Position numbers and translations under genes: made by a program | The notes under the pieces: generated by a model | Seen by the model: only the letters and a program-made list of their open reading frames with translations | What the model was told of the DNA's origin: nothing | The model's database searches: none | Shown here: one piece after another, positions 35,192 to 43,674 of the stretch | Layout: the number at the start of each line of letters is the position of its first letter | Numbering within the stretch: position 1 is the stretch's first letter | From: Chryseobacterium sp. | GTDB lineage: Bacteria > Bacteroidota > Bacteroidia > Flavobacteriales > Weeksellaceae | Direction of reading: 5' to 3' | Assembly: GCA_031286615.1 (NCBI GenBank) | Contig: JAITUA010000008.1 | Span: 1-64,000, forward strand | DNA: 64,000 nt

Positions 35192-35199
35192 TATCTTTG
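35192..35199 (+). promoter_or_regulatory. promoter of the gene at 35218
   Basis: TATCTTTG (-7) with TTG at 35168-35170 (-33), 21 bp apart. It lies 18 bp before the ATG. Confidence 0.75.
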
Positions 35200-35217
35200 C
35201 ACTTCTAAAATTTAATA

Positions 35218-35787
35218 ATGAATAAATACATAAAAATTGCAATAGCAGCAGTTCTTATCCTGGCAGGACTTTATCTGATGATTTTCACAAGAAATCTTGG
35301 ATGGGGTATTGTTGTTTTTCTTTTAGCTTCATCCCCGATCTTACTATTCTTTAAAAATGAATATATCCTGTTGGCATTCTGGCAACTGAGAAAACAGAAT
35401 ATGGAAAAAGCCGGCGAGTGGTTGTCAAAAATAACTGATTATAAAGGGCAACTTCATAAAACTCAATATGGATATTTTCACTATTTATTGGGGCTTACAC
35501 AAGCTCAGGATCACCCTGCAAAAGTAGAACCTTTCATGAAGAAAGCTCTGGAATATGGTTTGAATATGAAACATGACAGAGCAATGGCTACTTTAAATCT
35601 TGCAGCAGCGGCAATTTCTAAAGGAAGAAAACAGGAAGGACAGAAATTACTGGAAGAAGCAAAAAGATTAGACAGCGCCGGAATGATGACGGATCAGATC
35701 AAAATGATGAAGGATCAGTTGAAAATGCCTACGATGCAGAAACATATGCACAATCCTAATATGAGAAATAGAGGAAAATTCTTCTAA
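35218..35787 (+). CDS. membrane-anchored TPR-like protein, unknown
   Basis: 189 residues. Two close hydrophobic segments at 6-24 and 28-46 (IAIAAVLILAGLYLMIF, GWGIVVFLLASSPILLFF) anchor it in the membrane. The remainder is helical and TPR-like (LAFWQLRKQNMEKAGEWLSKI, MATLNLAAAAISKGRKQEG). A Met/Asn/Lys-rich tail (MPTMQKHMHNPNMRNRGKFF) ends it. I do not know a named function; tetratricopeptide proteins usually act as scaffolds. It has an exemplary promoter and a strong terminator. Confidence 0.75.
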   Translation: MNKYIKIAIAAVLILAGLYLMIFTRNLGWGIVVFLLASSPILLFFKNEYILLAFWQLRKQNMEKAGEWLSKITDYKGQLHKTQYGYFHYLLGLTQAQDHPAKVEPFMKKALEYGLNMKHDRAMATLNLAAAAISKGRKQEGQKLLEEAKRLDSAGMMTDQIKMMKDQLKMPTMQKHMHNPNMRNRGKFF

Positions 35788-35807
35788 TCAACATATACAT
35801 ATAATAT

Positions 35808-35834
35808 AAAAGTCCTGATTTTTCAGGACTTTTT
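35808..35834. terminator. bidirectional terminator
   Basis: An AAAAGTCCTGA/TCAGGACTTTT stem (35808-35818, 35823-35833) lies between the TPR-like gene and the convergent lipoprotein gene; its right arm overlaps the latter's 3' end. Confidence 0.8.
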
Positions 35835-36392
35835 GTTTTTTATGATGGGAGGTGGTGGTGCTTCCTGTTTAAAAAATGTATCTTTTGGATAAATATTTTC
35901 CCTTACGATAAATAAACTATCATGCTTCATAAATTTATCTTGGAGTCCATCATCATAAAATTTATGGCTCTGATTTTTATAAGTTACAGTTACCAAAGGG
36001 AAATCACCTTTCTCATGTGGTTTATCTTCTTTATCCAGAAATTTAAGGTAATTTTCAAAAGACAAAGGATCACCAGCTTTTACTTTGTAGATTATTTTTG
36101 GTAATGTTTGGCTACTTTTATCATGTGATGAAAATTCAGAATATTTCTCCAGAAACAGAGTGTCATTTTGTTTTGTAAAAGTATAAACTTCAAATGCAAA
36201 GAACATACAGGCTGAAAGATCAGTCTTTATTTTGATAGTATCTCCGTTTTCCATTCTTTCTGAAAAATGATAAAGATCTTTATTCAAATCAAATTTACTT
36301 TCATGTTTGCAAGAGTATAAAGAAAGTAAAAGAATGGTGATAAGTGAGATTCTCACTAAATTACATTTCCGAATTATTATGATCATACCCAT
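35823..36392 (-). CDS. lipoprotein of unknown function
   Basis: 189 residues with a lipobox (LLSLYSCKHES; Cys at about residue 28). Mature part unrecognised, with a two- or three-stranded pattern (IKTDLSACMFFAFEVYTF, PKIIYKVKAGDPLSFENYL). A Pro run (APPPPIIKNKKS) ends it. The start overlaps the last 32 bp of the TRIC-channel gene on the same strand; ATG at 36392 and at 36386 are both possible. Its 3' end overlaps the terminator at 35808. Confidence 0.65.
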   Translation of the reverse strand: MGMIIIIRKCNLVRISLITILLLSLYSCKHESKFDLNKDLYHFSERMENGDTIKIKTDLSACMFFAFEVYTFTKQNDTLFLEKYSEFSSHDKSSQTLPKIIYKVKAGDPLSFENYLKFLDKEDKPHEKGDFPLVTVTYKNQSHKFYDDGLQDKFMKHDSLFIVRENIYPKDTFFKQEAPPPPIIKNKKS

Positions 36393-36996
36393 AAAATTTA
36401 GGTATCTGCCAATGGTATTTTACAGCAAGCGTCCGTATAGCCACAATAAGAAGGATAGTAAGAATCTGTACAAATGTGTAGGAAAGGAGCGTGTATTTTG
36501 TCATCAATAAGAATACTGCTCCTCCCACGATACATGCTGTGGCATAAATTTCCTTTCTGAAAATCAAAGGAATTCTGTTGAGTAATATATCCCGGATAAT
36601 TCCTCCGAAACAGCCCGTTATAGTTCCTAATGCAATACAAATCATAGGATGTATACCTGCATTTAACCCTTTCTGAACTCCTATAATGGTAAATAATCCA
36701 AGCCCGAAGCTGTCGAAGATAAATAAAGTTACCTTAAAGTTTTTCTCAAGAGATTTGAATATCATTGAAAAAATGCTGGTCACCAGAATCAGGGTACACA
36801 TCAGAATGTCATGCATCCAGAATACGGGAATATCAAGCAGCAGGTCTCTTACAGTTCCGCCTCCCACAGAAGTTACAAATGCTATAATTAATACCCCGAA
36901 CGGATCAAGCCGTTTCTGCATGGCAGCAAAACTTCCCGACATGGAAAAGGCAATGGTCCCCAGGACTTCTATGGCAAAATTGAACTGTTCGTGCAT
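36361..36996 (-). CDS. TRIC cation channel family protein
   Basis: 211 residues, seven predicted membrane helices in two UPF0126 repeats. SVGGGTVRDLLLDIPVFWM (about 42-60) and GCFGGIIRDILLNRIPLIF (about 128-146) are the paired GG-x(n)-RD motifs of this family, which gave its name to prokaryotic TRIC-like channels (E. coli YadS/YicG). Likely inner-membrane cation or small-solute channel. It shares 32 bp with the downstream lipoprotein gene. Confidence 0.9.
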   Translation of the reverse strand: MHEQFNFAIEVLGTIAFSMSGSFAAMQKRLDPFGVLIIAFVTSVGGGTVRDLLLDIPVFWMHDILMCTLILVTSIFSMIFKSLEKNFKVTLFIFDSFGLGLFTIIGVQKGLNAGIHPMICIALGTITGCFGGIIRDILLNRIPLIFRKEIYATACIVGGAVFLLMTKYTLLSYTFVQILTILLIVAIRTLAVKYHWQIPKFYGYDHNNSEM

Positions 36997-37051
36997 ATAT
37001 TATGAGTATGAATGATAAGTAATGAGCAATGAATAATAAAAATTATGCCAT

Positions 37052-37425
37052 TTAAATTTGAGAAAGTTTAAACTTATATTTAGTCATAACCTTTACAAGA
37101 TCTTCACATTCTGCTTTTAAATGTAAAATTTTTTCTGGATTTACATATTCTAATTCTTCAATAATTTCAAGCCAAAGTTGAGTTTAATTAATTTCTTCGA
37201 CTACTATGCACATTTTAGCAAACTTTTCTTTTTCGGATCTCGCCCTGTGTACTGCTCAGTAATTGGCAGCGACAGAGGTGGATTACCGAAAATTTGTTTC
37301 CCTATTATTGAAATATCGTCCGAATAGGGTAATGAAGAAAGTGTTTTAATGATAGCAATAGAAAAGCTTTTTGTTCTTTCCCTGAAAATCTGGTTAAAAT
37401 CTATTCTATCAAAATTATTCATCAT
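37052..37425 (-). pseudogene. four-helix-bundle protein, frameshifted and interrupted
   Basis: The open frame from 37425 reads RERTKSFSIAIIKTLSSL and SIIGKQIFG, which match the four-helix-bundle (23S rRNA intervening-sequence protein-like) family. After about 37286 the rest of the family is in another frame: STSVAANY, then a TGA, then RARSEKEKFAKMCIVVEEIN, a TAA, then TQLWLEIIEELEYVNPE to a natural TAA at 37052. So one frameshift and at least two internal stops (a third, TAA, sits at the shift) break an otherwise complete gene. No IVS or rRNA is nearby. Confidence 0.75.
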
Positions 37426-37447
37426 TTATTGCTCATTACTTCTATAT

Positions 37448-37912
37448 TTATCTCTCCACTCTCACGGAGTCCGGAACCATCAGTTCATATTCGCCGCCGT
37501 GGGTGATGATTTCCCTTACGATGCTGCTGCTGATGAAAGATTTTCCTGAAGAGGTCAGTAAAAATACAGTTTCCAGTTTTTTGTGAGCTAAAGTTCTGTT
37601 GGTATGGGCTATTGCTTTTTCAAATTCAAAATCGGCCGGGTTTCTTAATCCTCTGATAATGTATTGAGCATTTTTTTCAAAACAATAGTCTACCGTTAAG
37701 CCTTCAAACGAATCTACTTCCACGTTGGGGAATTCGGCTACGGAATTTTGGATAAATTCCATTCTTTTTTCCAAAGGGAACATGTATTTCTTCTGAGAAT
37801 TCTGTCCGATGGCGATGATTAATTTATCAAATAGCGGTGCCGCTCTTTCTATAATGTCGTAATGTCCTAGTGTAATCGGGTCAAATGACCCAGGGAAAAC
37901 AGCAATTTTCAT
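37448..37912 (-). CDS. coaD: pantetheine-phosphate adenylyltransferase
   Basis: 154 residues, the typical CoaD size. Transfers AMP from ATP to 4'-phosphopantetheine in coenzyme A synthesis. The nucleotidyltransferase motif is AVFPGSFDPITLGHYDII (residues 4-21), and the C-terminal SGKSFISSSIVREI corresponds to the ISSTxIR motif. A clean core gene transcribed with or downstream of ddl (84 bp gap). A decayed four-helix-bundle gene follows it. Confidence 0.96.
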   Translation of the reverse strand: MKIAVFPGSFDPITLGHYDIIERAAPLFDKLIIAIGQNSQKKYMFPLEKRMEFIQNSVAEFPNVEVDSFEGLTVDYCFEKNAQYIIRGLRNPADFEFEKAIAHTNRTLAHKKLETVFLLTSSGKSFISSSIVREIITHGGEYELMVPDSVRVER

Positions 37913-37996
37913 GTTGTACGAGTTATGATTTTGGTTAGTGAATTATCTATTATCAACTTTGAATCAGCTTCTGACAGATAATTTCTAACTTCTATT

Positions 37997-38986
37997 TTAT
38001 TTATTTAAAGCTTTTTCAACTTCATTTCCACAAAGATCCATAATGGAAATTCCATAGTGTCTTGCCTGTTGTGGAAGAATACTTGCAGGAGAGAATCCCG
38101 GATTGGTATTCATTTCAAGCATATAAGGAATTCCATCCATCAGAATGAATTCACTTCTTGAAAATCCGCTCATTCCTAATGAATTGTAAGCTCTTTTAGC
38201 GATTTCCTCCACTCTTTTTGTGGTTGCTTCATCAATTCTTGCTGGCGTAATTTCTTCGGAAGCGCCTTCATATTTTGCTTCATAATCAAAAAACTCATTG
38301 GTAGGAACAATTTCTGTAATTCCTAGAACAATGGTTTCTCCTTTAAAATCAATAACACCTACAGAAACTTCCATTCCGTCCAGGAAACTTTCGATCAGGA
38401 TTTCATTATCTTCTTTGAATGCAATTTCAGTGGCGGCAATCAGTTCAGATTTTTCTTTTACTTTAGAGATTCCCAGAGAAGATCCGGATTGATTGGGTTT
38501 TACAAATAGCGGAAGATTTAATTCTGATACAATCTCATCTACATTGATGTCTTCGCCTTTTCTTAAATAGATGCTTTTTGCGGAAGGAATCCCATATTTT
38601 GATAATACGGCAAGAGTATCTTTCTTATTGAATGTAAGCGCGCTCTGGTAAAAATCACATCCTGTATATTTTTGACCTATTGCATCCCAGTATGCCTGAA
38701 GAATTCCGTTTTCTCCCGGAGTTCCATGGATAATATTGAAGCAGGCATCAAATTTTAAGGTTTCTCCATTATCTAAAGTTACAGAAAAATCACCTCTGTT
38801 GATCTCGTATTTCTTATCATTTTCTCCTAAAAAATACCACTCATCTTTAAGGACTACTACTTTATATACGTCATAGAGATTTCTGTCTAAAGAATCATAA
38901 ATCAATTGTCCGCTTTTTAAAGAAACGACATATTCATCAGAATAGCCTCCCATTACTACGGCAACACTTTTTTTGTTCATAACCAT
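37997..38986 (-). CDS. ddl: D-alanine--D-alanine ligase
   Basis: 329 residues, ATP-grasp ligase that makes D-Ala-D-Ala for peptidoglycan in the cytoplasm. N-terminal AVVMGGYSDEYVVSLKSG, central VKPNQSGSSLGISKVK, and C-terminal FSRSEFILMDGIPYMLEMN and NPGFSPASILPQ match the Ddl fold. The start MVMNKK allows ATG at 38986 or 38980. A -7 element lies at 39003-39010 on the minus strand. The typical mur/fts cluster is not adjacent. Confidence 0.95.
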   Translation of the reverse strand: MVMNKKSVAVVMGGYSDEYVVSLKSGQLIYDSLDRNLYDVYKVVVLKDEWYFLGENDKKYEINRGDFSVTLDNGETLKFDACFNIIHGTPGENGILQAYWDAIGQKYTGCDFYQSALTFNKKDTLAVLSKYGIPSAKSIYLRKGEDINVDEIVSELNLPLFVKPNQSGSSLGISKVKEKSELIAATEIAFKEDNEILIESFLDGMEVSVGVIDFKGETIVLGITEIVPTNEFFDYEAKYEGASEEITPARIDEATTKRVEEIAKRAYNSLGMSGFSRSEFILMDGIPYMLEMNTNPGFSPASILPQQARHYGISIMDLCGNEVEKALNK

Positions 38987-39002
38987 ATAGTATCAATTAA
39001 GG

Positions 39003-39010
39003 CAAATTTA
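39003..39010 (-). promoter_or_regulatory. -7 promoter element of ddl
   Basis: TAAATTTG on the minus strand, 17 bp before the ATG at 38986. Confidence 0.6.
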
Positions 39011-39112
39011 AACATTTTATGTAATGCAATATGGGAAATCGACAAATTTTAAGATCAAAAATGAATTGTGTTAAATAAAAAGACCATTCTAAAATTATTA
39101 GCTATATTTGCG

Positions 39113-39120
39113 GTTATAAT
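39113..39120 (+). promoter_or_regulatory. -7 promoter element of the PASTA gene
   Basis: TATATTTG is an exact consensus match lying 17 bp before ATG 39137. It is inside the 5' extension that would be used if the GTG at 39068 were the start, which argues for 39137. Confidence 0.6.
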
Positions 39121-39136
39121 TAAAGTATTTTTAAGT

Positions 39137-40222
39137 ATGCTTAAATCACTTTTCAATTGGAAAGTTTTACTGAATTTAGTAATAGCCATCGGTGTTTTTG
39201 CAGGGTTGGTATGGCTCACATTTCGCTGGTTGGAACACCATACAAATCATGGTCAGGAAATACCTGTTCCTAATATTGTTAATAAATCTATACATGACGC
39301 TGTTAAAATTTTAGATGATACAGGATTGGAATATGAAGTAGACAGTGCCAATTATAATCCTAAGTTCAGACCATTTCAGGTTCTTCAGGTTTATCCTGCA
39401 CCTGGTTCCCGTGTAAAGGACGGAAGAACTGTACACCTTACAGTAAACCCGAGAACATGGGCTCCAATTGCCGTTCCGGATGTTATTAATAAATATTCAG
39501 GGCTGGCATTCCAGAGACTGGATCAGGTGGGTCTTAAAATTGGAGATACCATTTATGAACCGAGTATTCAGAAGGATGCCCTTTTAAGAATTTTATATAA
39601 AGGAAATGCTGTAAACCCGGGAGCTCGTTTACCTAGATTCTCCGTAATCGATGTAGTTGTAGGATCAGGTCCTATGAGAAATATTTCGATTCCAAATGTA
39701 GTAGGACTTACGGTAAAAGAAGCAAGAGCTGTTATTACCAAAAGTATGTTTGAAGTTGGGCTGGTAGAACATGAAGATGGAAGCAAAGACGAATCCGATA
39801 TTATTTATTATCAGGATCCTGCTTCTGGAGATGTTCGTGACCAGGGAATGCAGATTGACCTTTGGGCCAGTAAGAAAACTCCGGCCGAGCTAAGAGCAAA
39901 AGTAGAGCAGCTGAATTCTATCTACCGTATGAAAGTAGATACTTCACTTCCTCCGGTACGATATGAAGAAGTACAACATGAGGAGCCAAGTTATAGTGCT
40001 CCGGTAGTACCTGCTCCGGTACCTAGAAGAGAAACTCCAAAGCCTGAAGTGCCAAAAACTGAGACCCCTAAGACTCAGACAGCGACTTCTAAGCCTGCAG
40101 CTTCGGCAACCGAGAAGCCTAAAACTTCTACTGCTGCCCCTGCTACAGCTAAACCAGCTGCTTCAACAACGACACAGCAGCCTGCTCAAAAGCCAAAAGC
40201 TAAGAAGGTAGTCGTAGAATAA
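39137..40222 (+). CDS. PASTA domain membrane protein
   Basis: 361 residues from ATG 39137 (a GTG at 39068 is possible but a promoter lies between). A single membrane helix (WKVLLNLVIAIGVFAGLVWL) is followed by three PASTA repeats (IPVPNIVNKSIHDAVKILDD; IAVPDVINKYSGLAFQRLDQ; ISIPNVVGLTVKEARAVI). A Pro/Lys/Thr-rich low-complexity tail (KPEVPKTETPKTQTATSKP) reaches the C-terminus. There is no kinase domain, unlike PASTA kinases of Gram-positives. PASTA repeats bind muropeptide-like ligands in other phyla. It may share a transcript with the downstream pseudouridine synthase gene through an intervening terminator. Confidence 0.88.
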   Translation: MLKSLFNWKVLLNLVIAIGVFAGLVWLTFRWLEHHTNHGQEIPVPNIVNKSIHDAVKILDDTGLEYEVDSANYNPKFRPFQVLQVYPAPGSRVKDGRTVHLTVNPRTWAPIAVPDVINKYSGLAFQRLDQVGLKIGDTIYEPSIQKDALLRILYKGNAVNPGARLPRFSVIDVVVGSGPMRNISIPNVVGLTVKEARAVITKSMFEVGLVEHEDGSKDESDIIYYQDPASGDVRDQGMQIDLWASKKTPAELRAKVEQLNSIYRMKVDTSLPPVRYEEVQHEEPSYSAPVVPAPVPRRETPKPEVPKTETPKTQTATSKPAASATEKPKTSTAAPATAKPAASTTTQQPAQKPKAKKVVVE

Positions 40223-40245
40223 GATCAGATTAATATCAAAAATAC

Positions 40246-40276
40246 AGGCTTCAACTGCAAAATGTTGAAGCCTTTT
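40246..40276 (+). terminator. intergenic terminator or attenuator
   Basis: An AGGCTTCAAC/GTTGAAGCCT stem (40246-40255, 40264-40273) with TTT after it, 20 bp before the next ATG, so it may act as a partial terminator inside an operon. Confidence 0.75.
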
Positions 40277-40295
40277 GTGTAAAAAATATAAAACA

Positions 40296-41369
40296 ATGTC
40301 AGAAGATAACGAAGATTTTTTAGATGAAGAATTATTAGATTCCAACAGTATTGAAAACATCGATATTGACGAGGAAAATAAGGGATTGTATGAACATCTT
40401 AATATCACTGTTGACAGTAAACAGGAGCCATTAAGAATTGATAAGTTCCTTTTGATCTACAGACAGAACTCTTCAAGAAATAAAATTTCACAGACCTGCA
40501 GAGCCGGAAATGTTGTAGTGAACGGAACTCCGGTAAAACAGAATTACCGCGTAAAACCGGGAGATCAGATTTCAGTACTGCTTACTCATCCTCCGAGAGA
40601 GAATGTCATTATTCCGCAGGATATCCCTGTAAATATCGTTTATGAAGATGATGACCTTGTGGTAGTGGATAAGGAAGCCGGGATGGTAGTACACCCGGGA
40701 TTCGGAAACTGGGACGGTACATTGGTGAATGCGCTGGCTTTCCATTTTGAAAAGAATGGAGCAAAGTCTGATCTTGACAGAGTAGGGCTTGTTCACAGGA
40801 TTGATAAAGATACATCCGGGCTGCTGGTGATCGCCAAGAATGAATACGCTTTAAGCTTCCTGGCGAAACAATTCTTCAACAGAACGACCAAGAGGCTGTA
40901 TTGGGCTTTTGTGTGGGGGAACCCTCAGGAAGATGAAGGTACAATCAGAGGTCACATCGGAAGACATCCTAAGAACAGAATGCAGATGTCTGTCTATGAA
41001 GACGGCAGCCAGGGAAAACATGCAGTAACCCACTATAAAGTCTTAGAAAGGTTCAAATATATGACATGGGTAGAATGTAAACTTGAGACAGGAAGAACCC
41101 ATCAGATCAGGGCGCATTTCAGACATATCGGCCATACTTTGTTTAATGATGAAAGGTATGAAGGACACACTCCTTTAAGAGGGGTAAATCTTCCAAAATA
41201 TAAACAGTTTATTAAAAATGTTTTCGAAATTTTACCAAGACATGCCCTTCATGCCCATACCCTCGGATTTATACACCCAACGACAAAAAAGGAATTATAT
41301 TTTGAGAGCCCAATGCCCAAAGATATGGCGGATGCTGTAAAAAAATGGAGAAATTATTTGGAAAACTAA
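40296..41369 (+). CDS. rluD: RluD-type 23S rRNA pseudouridine synthase
   Basis: 357 residues from ATG 40296 (an upstream TTG frame is not credible). An acidic N-terminal stretch of about 40 residues precedes an S4 RNA-binding domain (about 42-110: LRIDKFLLIYRQNSSRNKI, NVVVNGTPVKQNYRVKPGD). The catalytic domain contains DRVGLVHRIDKDTSGLLVIA with the active-site Asp in HRIDKDTSG, and later GRTHQIRAHFRHIGH. RluA-family members modify U1911/1915/1917 of 23S rRNA; the exact site here is inferred. It follows the PASTA gene. Confidence 0.92.
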   Translation: MSEDNEDFLDEELLDSNSIENIDIDEENKGLYEHLNITVDSKQEPLRIDKFLLIYRQNSSRNKISQTCRAGNVVVNGTPVKQNYRVKPGDQISVLLTHPPRENVIIPQDIPVNIVYEDDDLVVVDKEAGMVVHPGFGNWDGTLVNALAFHFEKNGAKSDLDRVGLVHRIDKDTSGLLVIAKNEYALSFLAKQFFNRTTKRLYWAFVWGNPQEDEGTIRGHIGRHPKNRMQMSVYEDGSQGKHAVTHYKVLERFKYMTWVECKLETGRTHQIRAHFRHIGHTLFNDERYEGHTPLRGVNLPKYKQFIKNVFEILPRHALHAHTLGFIHPTTKKELYFESPMPKDMADAVKKWRNYLEN

Positions 41370-41389
41370 AAATATATTGAGAATTTTTT

Positions 41390-41397
41390 TATATTTG
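41390..41397 (+). promoter_or_regulatory. -7 promoter element of the PorP/SprF gene
   Basis: TATATTTG, 23 bp before ATG 41421. It excludes the upstream TTG frame at 41403 as the start. Confidence 0.65.
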
Positions 41398-41420
41398 TTG
41401 AATTGAAATCAAGATTTGTT

Positions 41421-42371
41421 ATGAGAAAACTATATGCTATCGTATGTTTAGCTCTTTTGTCAAATGCATACAAAGCACAAGAATCACTACCATACTATCA
41501 GCAATATCTTTTGGATGGTGAGTTCCTGTTCAACCCAGCTCAATACGGAAAAACAGATTACGTACAGCTCAACGCCAATTATCAACAACAATTTTCAAAG
41601 TTCAACAATTCTCCGAATGTTCAGTCAATCGGGATTAATGCGAATATCTTTGATAGAGTAGGTGCTGGTATTTCCGTATTCAGAGATAGTAATGGACCTA
41701 TTTCTGCAGGAGGAATTACTGCTGGTGCTTCATATTTTATTCCTCTAAGTAGTGAAGGAGATAGAAAAGACCAGTTCTCTTTTGGTACAAGTGTTAACTT
41801 CTATAACATGAACTTTGATTATTCTAAAATTAATACTGAAGAAGGAGGTGACCCGTTATTGAGAGGTGAAGAAAGTAATATCTTCATGGTGTATGCTAAC
41901 TTTGGTTTGGCTGCTACCTATAGAGGGTTATTCGGGGGTGTTTCCGTAAATGATATCGCATTAAGTAATGATGCTTCTATCGTAAACAACTACGAGCCTT
42001 CTCCAATTAAATTCTTCTTAAACTTAGGATATAACTGGAACATTGCTGATAATATTACAATTGCACCTTCAGCATTGATCAACCTTAATACAAACTCAAC
42101 GAGAATGATCGACTGGAACCTAATGGCGACTTTCTCTAATGATATCAACGCATTCTCTTTCGGGGTAAGCTACAGAACGGTTCAGAACAGATTTGACAAT
42201 CAGAACCTGAGTATCTCTCCAATTGTAAAAGTGAGATTCAACAAATTCATGATCGGAGCAACTTATAACCTTGGAATCTCTGATATCCAGAGCTATGGTG
42301 GAAACAGCTTCATGATTGGTCTGGGTTATAACTTCGACAACTTTATTAATGCTAGAGGATTTAGATACTAA
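41421..42371 (+). CDS. PorP/SprF family type IX secretion membrane protein
   Basis: 316 residues from ATG 41421; signal peptide (MRKLYAIVCLALLSNAYKA|QESL). The mature protein begins with a conserved PYYQQYLLDGEFLFNPA segment of the PorP/SprF family, an outer-membrane beta-barrel that helps anchor gliding or T9SS components. The C-terminus is strand-like and ends ARGFRY. SprF of gliding motility normally sits next to a large adhesin gene (sprB), which is absent here, so this is an orphan family member. It has its own promoter and terminator. Confidence 0.88.
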   Translation: MRKLYAIVCLALLSNAYKAQESLPYYQQYLLDGEFLFNPAQYGKTDYVQLNANYQQQFSKFNNSPNVQSIGINANIFDRVGAGISVFRDSNGPISAGGITAGASYFIPLSSEGDRKDQFSFGTSVNFYNMNFDYSKINTEEGGDPLLRGEESNIFMVYANFGLAATYRGLFGGVSVNDIALSNDASIVNNYEPSPIKFFLNLGYNWNIADNITIAPSALINLNTNSTRMIDWNLMATFSNDINAFSFGVSYRTVQNRFDNQNLSISPIVKVRFNKFMIGATYNLGISDIQSYGGNSFMIGLGYNFDNFINARGFRY

Positions 42372-42394
42372 TTAATTTAATTTAAATAAATTTG

Positions 42395-42422
42395 AGCTCT
42401 GAAAAATTTCAGAGCTTTTTTT
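42395..42422 (+). terminator. terminator before hemW
   Basis: An AGCTCTGAAA/TTTCAGAGCT stem (42395-42404, 42407-42416) with a T run that reaches the ATG of the next gene. Confidence 0.85.
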
Positions 42423-43547
42423 ATGATATATATTCACATTCCGTTCTGTAAACAAAAATGCAGTTATTGTAACTTTCACTTTTCAACATCCCTGAATTTC
42501 AAGGATGATATGCTTCGTGCAATGAAAACTGAACTGTTGCTCAGAAAAGATGAATTACAGAACAGAACTCTGAAATCCCTGTATTTTGGCGGAGGAACAC
42601 CCTCTATTCTTTCCGTGGATGAAATCAATTCTTTAATAGATGAAGCATTACGGTACTTCAGTTTTGAAAAAGATATTGAAATCACACTGGAAGCCAATCC
42701 GGATGATCTGGACAAAAGTTTTTTAAAGCAGCTAGCCGGAACACCTGTGAACAGGCTGTCTATTGGTACCCAAAGTTTTTTTGAAGAAGATTTAAAATTA
42801 ATGAACAGAGCCCACACTGCTTCCGAAGCAGAAGGTTCTATCAAACGGGCACAGGATTTTGGTTTTGAAAACCTGAGTATTGATCTGATCTACGGGTCAC
42901 CAACCTCCAATCTTGAGATTTGGAAAGAAAATCTGAATAAAACAATAGCATTGGAAGTTCCTCATATTTCGTCTTATGCTCTGACTGTAGAACCCAAAAC
43001 AGCCTTGGAAAACTGGATTTCAAAAGGAAAAGTGAAAAGTCCGAAAGAAGAAGAACAGAACAGAGAATTCTATTACCTGTCTGATTTTTTAAAAGATAAT
43101 GGCTTTGAACATTATGAAGTTTCCAATTTTGCCAAGCCGGGATTCTACTCCCGTCATAATTCTTCCTATTGGAAATACCAGGAATATCTGGGAATAGGAC
43201 CTTCGGCACATTCTTATAACGGCTTTGATGTCAGAAGCTGGAATGTGGCTAATAATCAACAATACATTAAAAAACTTAATGATAAATTGCTGGCCAAAGA
43301 AGAAGAAATCCTTTCGAAGGAAGATCAGTTCAATGAAATGATCATGATTGGCCTACGTACCATCTGGGGCGTGGATCTTACGAGCTTAAAAAATAAGTTT
43401 TCAGATAGATTACTGGAACATTTTCAGACAGAAATCAAAACAAAACTAGAAGAAGGTATTTTAATTATTGAAAATGACCATTTAAAAATTCCTGAAAAGC
43501 ATTGGTTTATGGCAGACGGAATTGCTTCAGATTTGTTTTTGGTTTAG
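42423..43547 (+). CDS. hemW: radical SAM heme chaperone HemW
   Basis: 374 residues. Radical SAM protein with the cluster motif IPFCKQKCSYCNFHF (CxxxCxxC) at residues 5-19, the GGGTPS segment near 57 and EANPDDLDKSFL near 98. It has the HemN C-terminal region but is shorter than HemN, which fits HemW (a heme-binding chaperone rather than coproporphyrinogen oxidase). Its ATG begins right after the preceding terminator's T run, leaving almost no leader unless transcription reads through. Confidence 0.92.
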   Translation: MIYIHIPFCKQKCSYCNFHFSTSLNFKDDMLRAMKTELLLRKDELQNRTLKSLYFGGGTPSILSVDEINSLIDEALRYFSFEKDIEITLEANPDDLDKSFLKQLAGTPVNRLSIGTQSFFEEDLKLMNRAHTASEAEGSIKRAQDFGFENLSIDLIYGSPTSNLEIWKENLNKTIALEVPHISSYALTVEPKTALENWISKGKVKSPKEEEQNREFYYLSDFLKDNGFEHYEVSNFAKPGFYSRHNSSYWKYQEYLGIGPSAHSYNGFDVRSWNVANNQQYIKKLNDKLLAKEEEILSKEDQFNEMIMIGLRTIWGVDLTSLKNKFSDRLLEHFQTEIKTKLEEGILIIENDHLKIPEKHWFMADGIASDLFLV

Positions 43548-43548
43548 C

Positions 43549-43582
43549 ATGAAAGATGCTTCGACTCCGCTCAGCATGACAT
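43549..43582. repeat. TTCGACTCCGCTCAGCATGAC dispersed string
   Basis: ATGCTTCGACTCCGCTCAGC, followed by ATGACA. From memory this string recurs in intergenic DNA of Chryseobacterium and other genomes; no search was run. Between here and 43648 there is AT-rich sequence only. Confidence 0.4.
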
Positions 43583-43648
43583 ATCTAAAGTTATAATATG
43601 ACATAGAAGCTTATTAATTATATAGTATATTATACCATATAAATTCAT

Positions 43649-43656
43649 TAATTTTG
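43649..43656 (+). promoter_or_regulatory. -7 promoter element of murI
   Basis: TAATTTTG, 18 bp before the TTG at 43675. It overlaps the alternative upstream TTG at 43654, so 43675 is the better start. Confidence 0.6.
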
Positions 43657-43674
43657 TATAAAATTTCAGTTCAT

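Noticed and set aside
39068-39136. GTG start for the PASTA gene
   Set aside because: The consensus -7 element at 39113-39120 would lie inside the gene; ATG 39137 gives the usual short N-terminus before the membrane helix.
4241-42371. Complete type IX secretion operon
   Set aside because: Only PorV2-like and PorP/SprF-like members are present, far apart; porK-L-M-N and sprA/E are absent.
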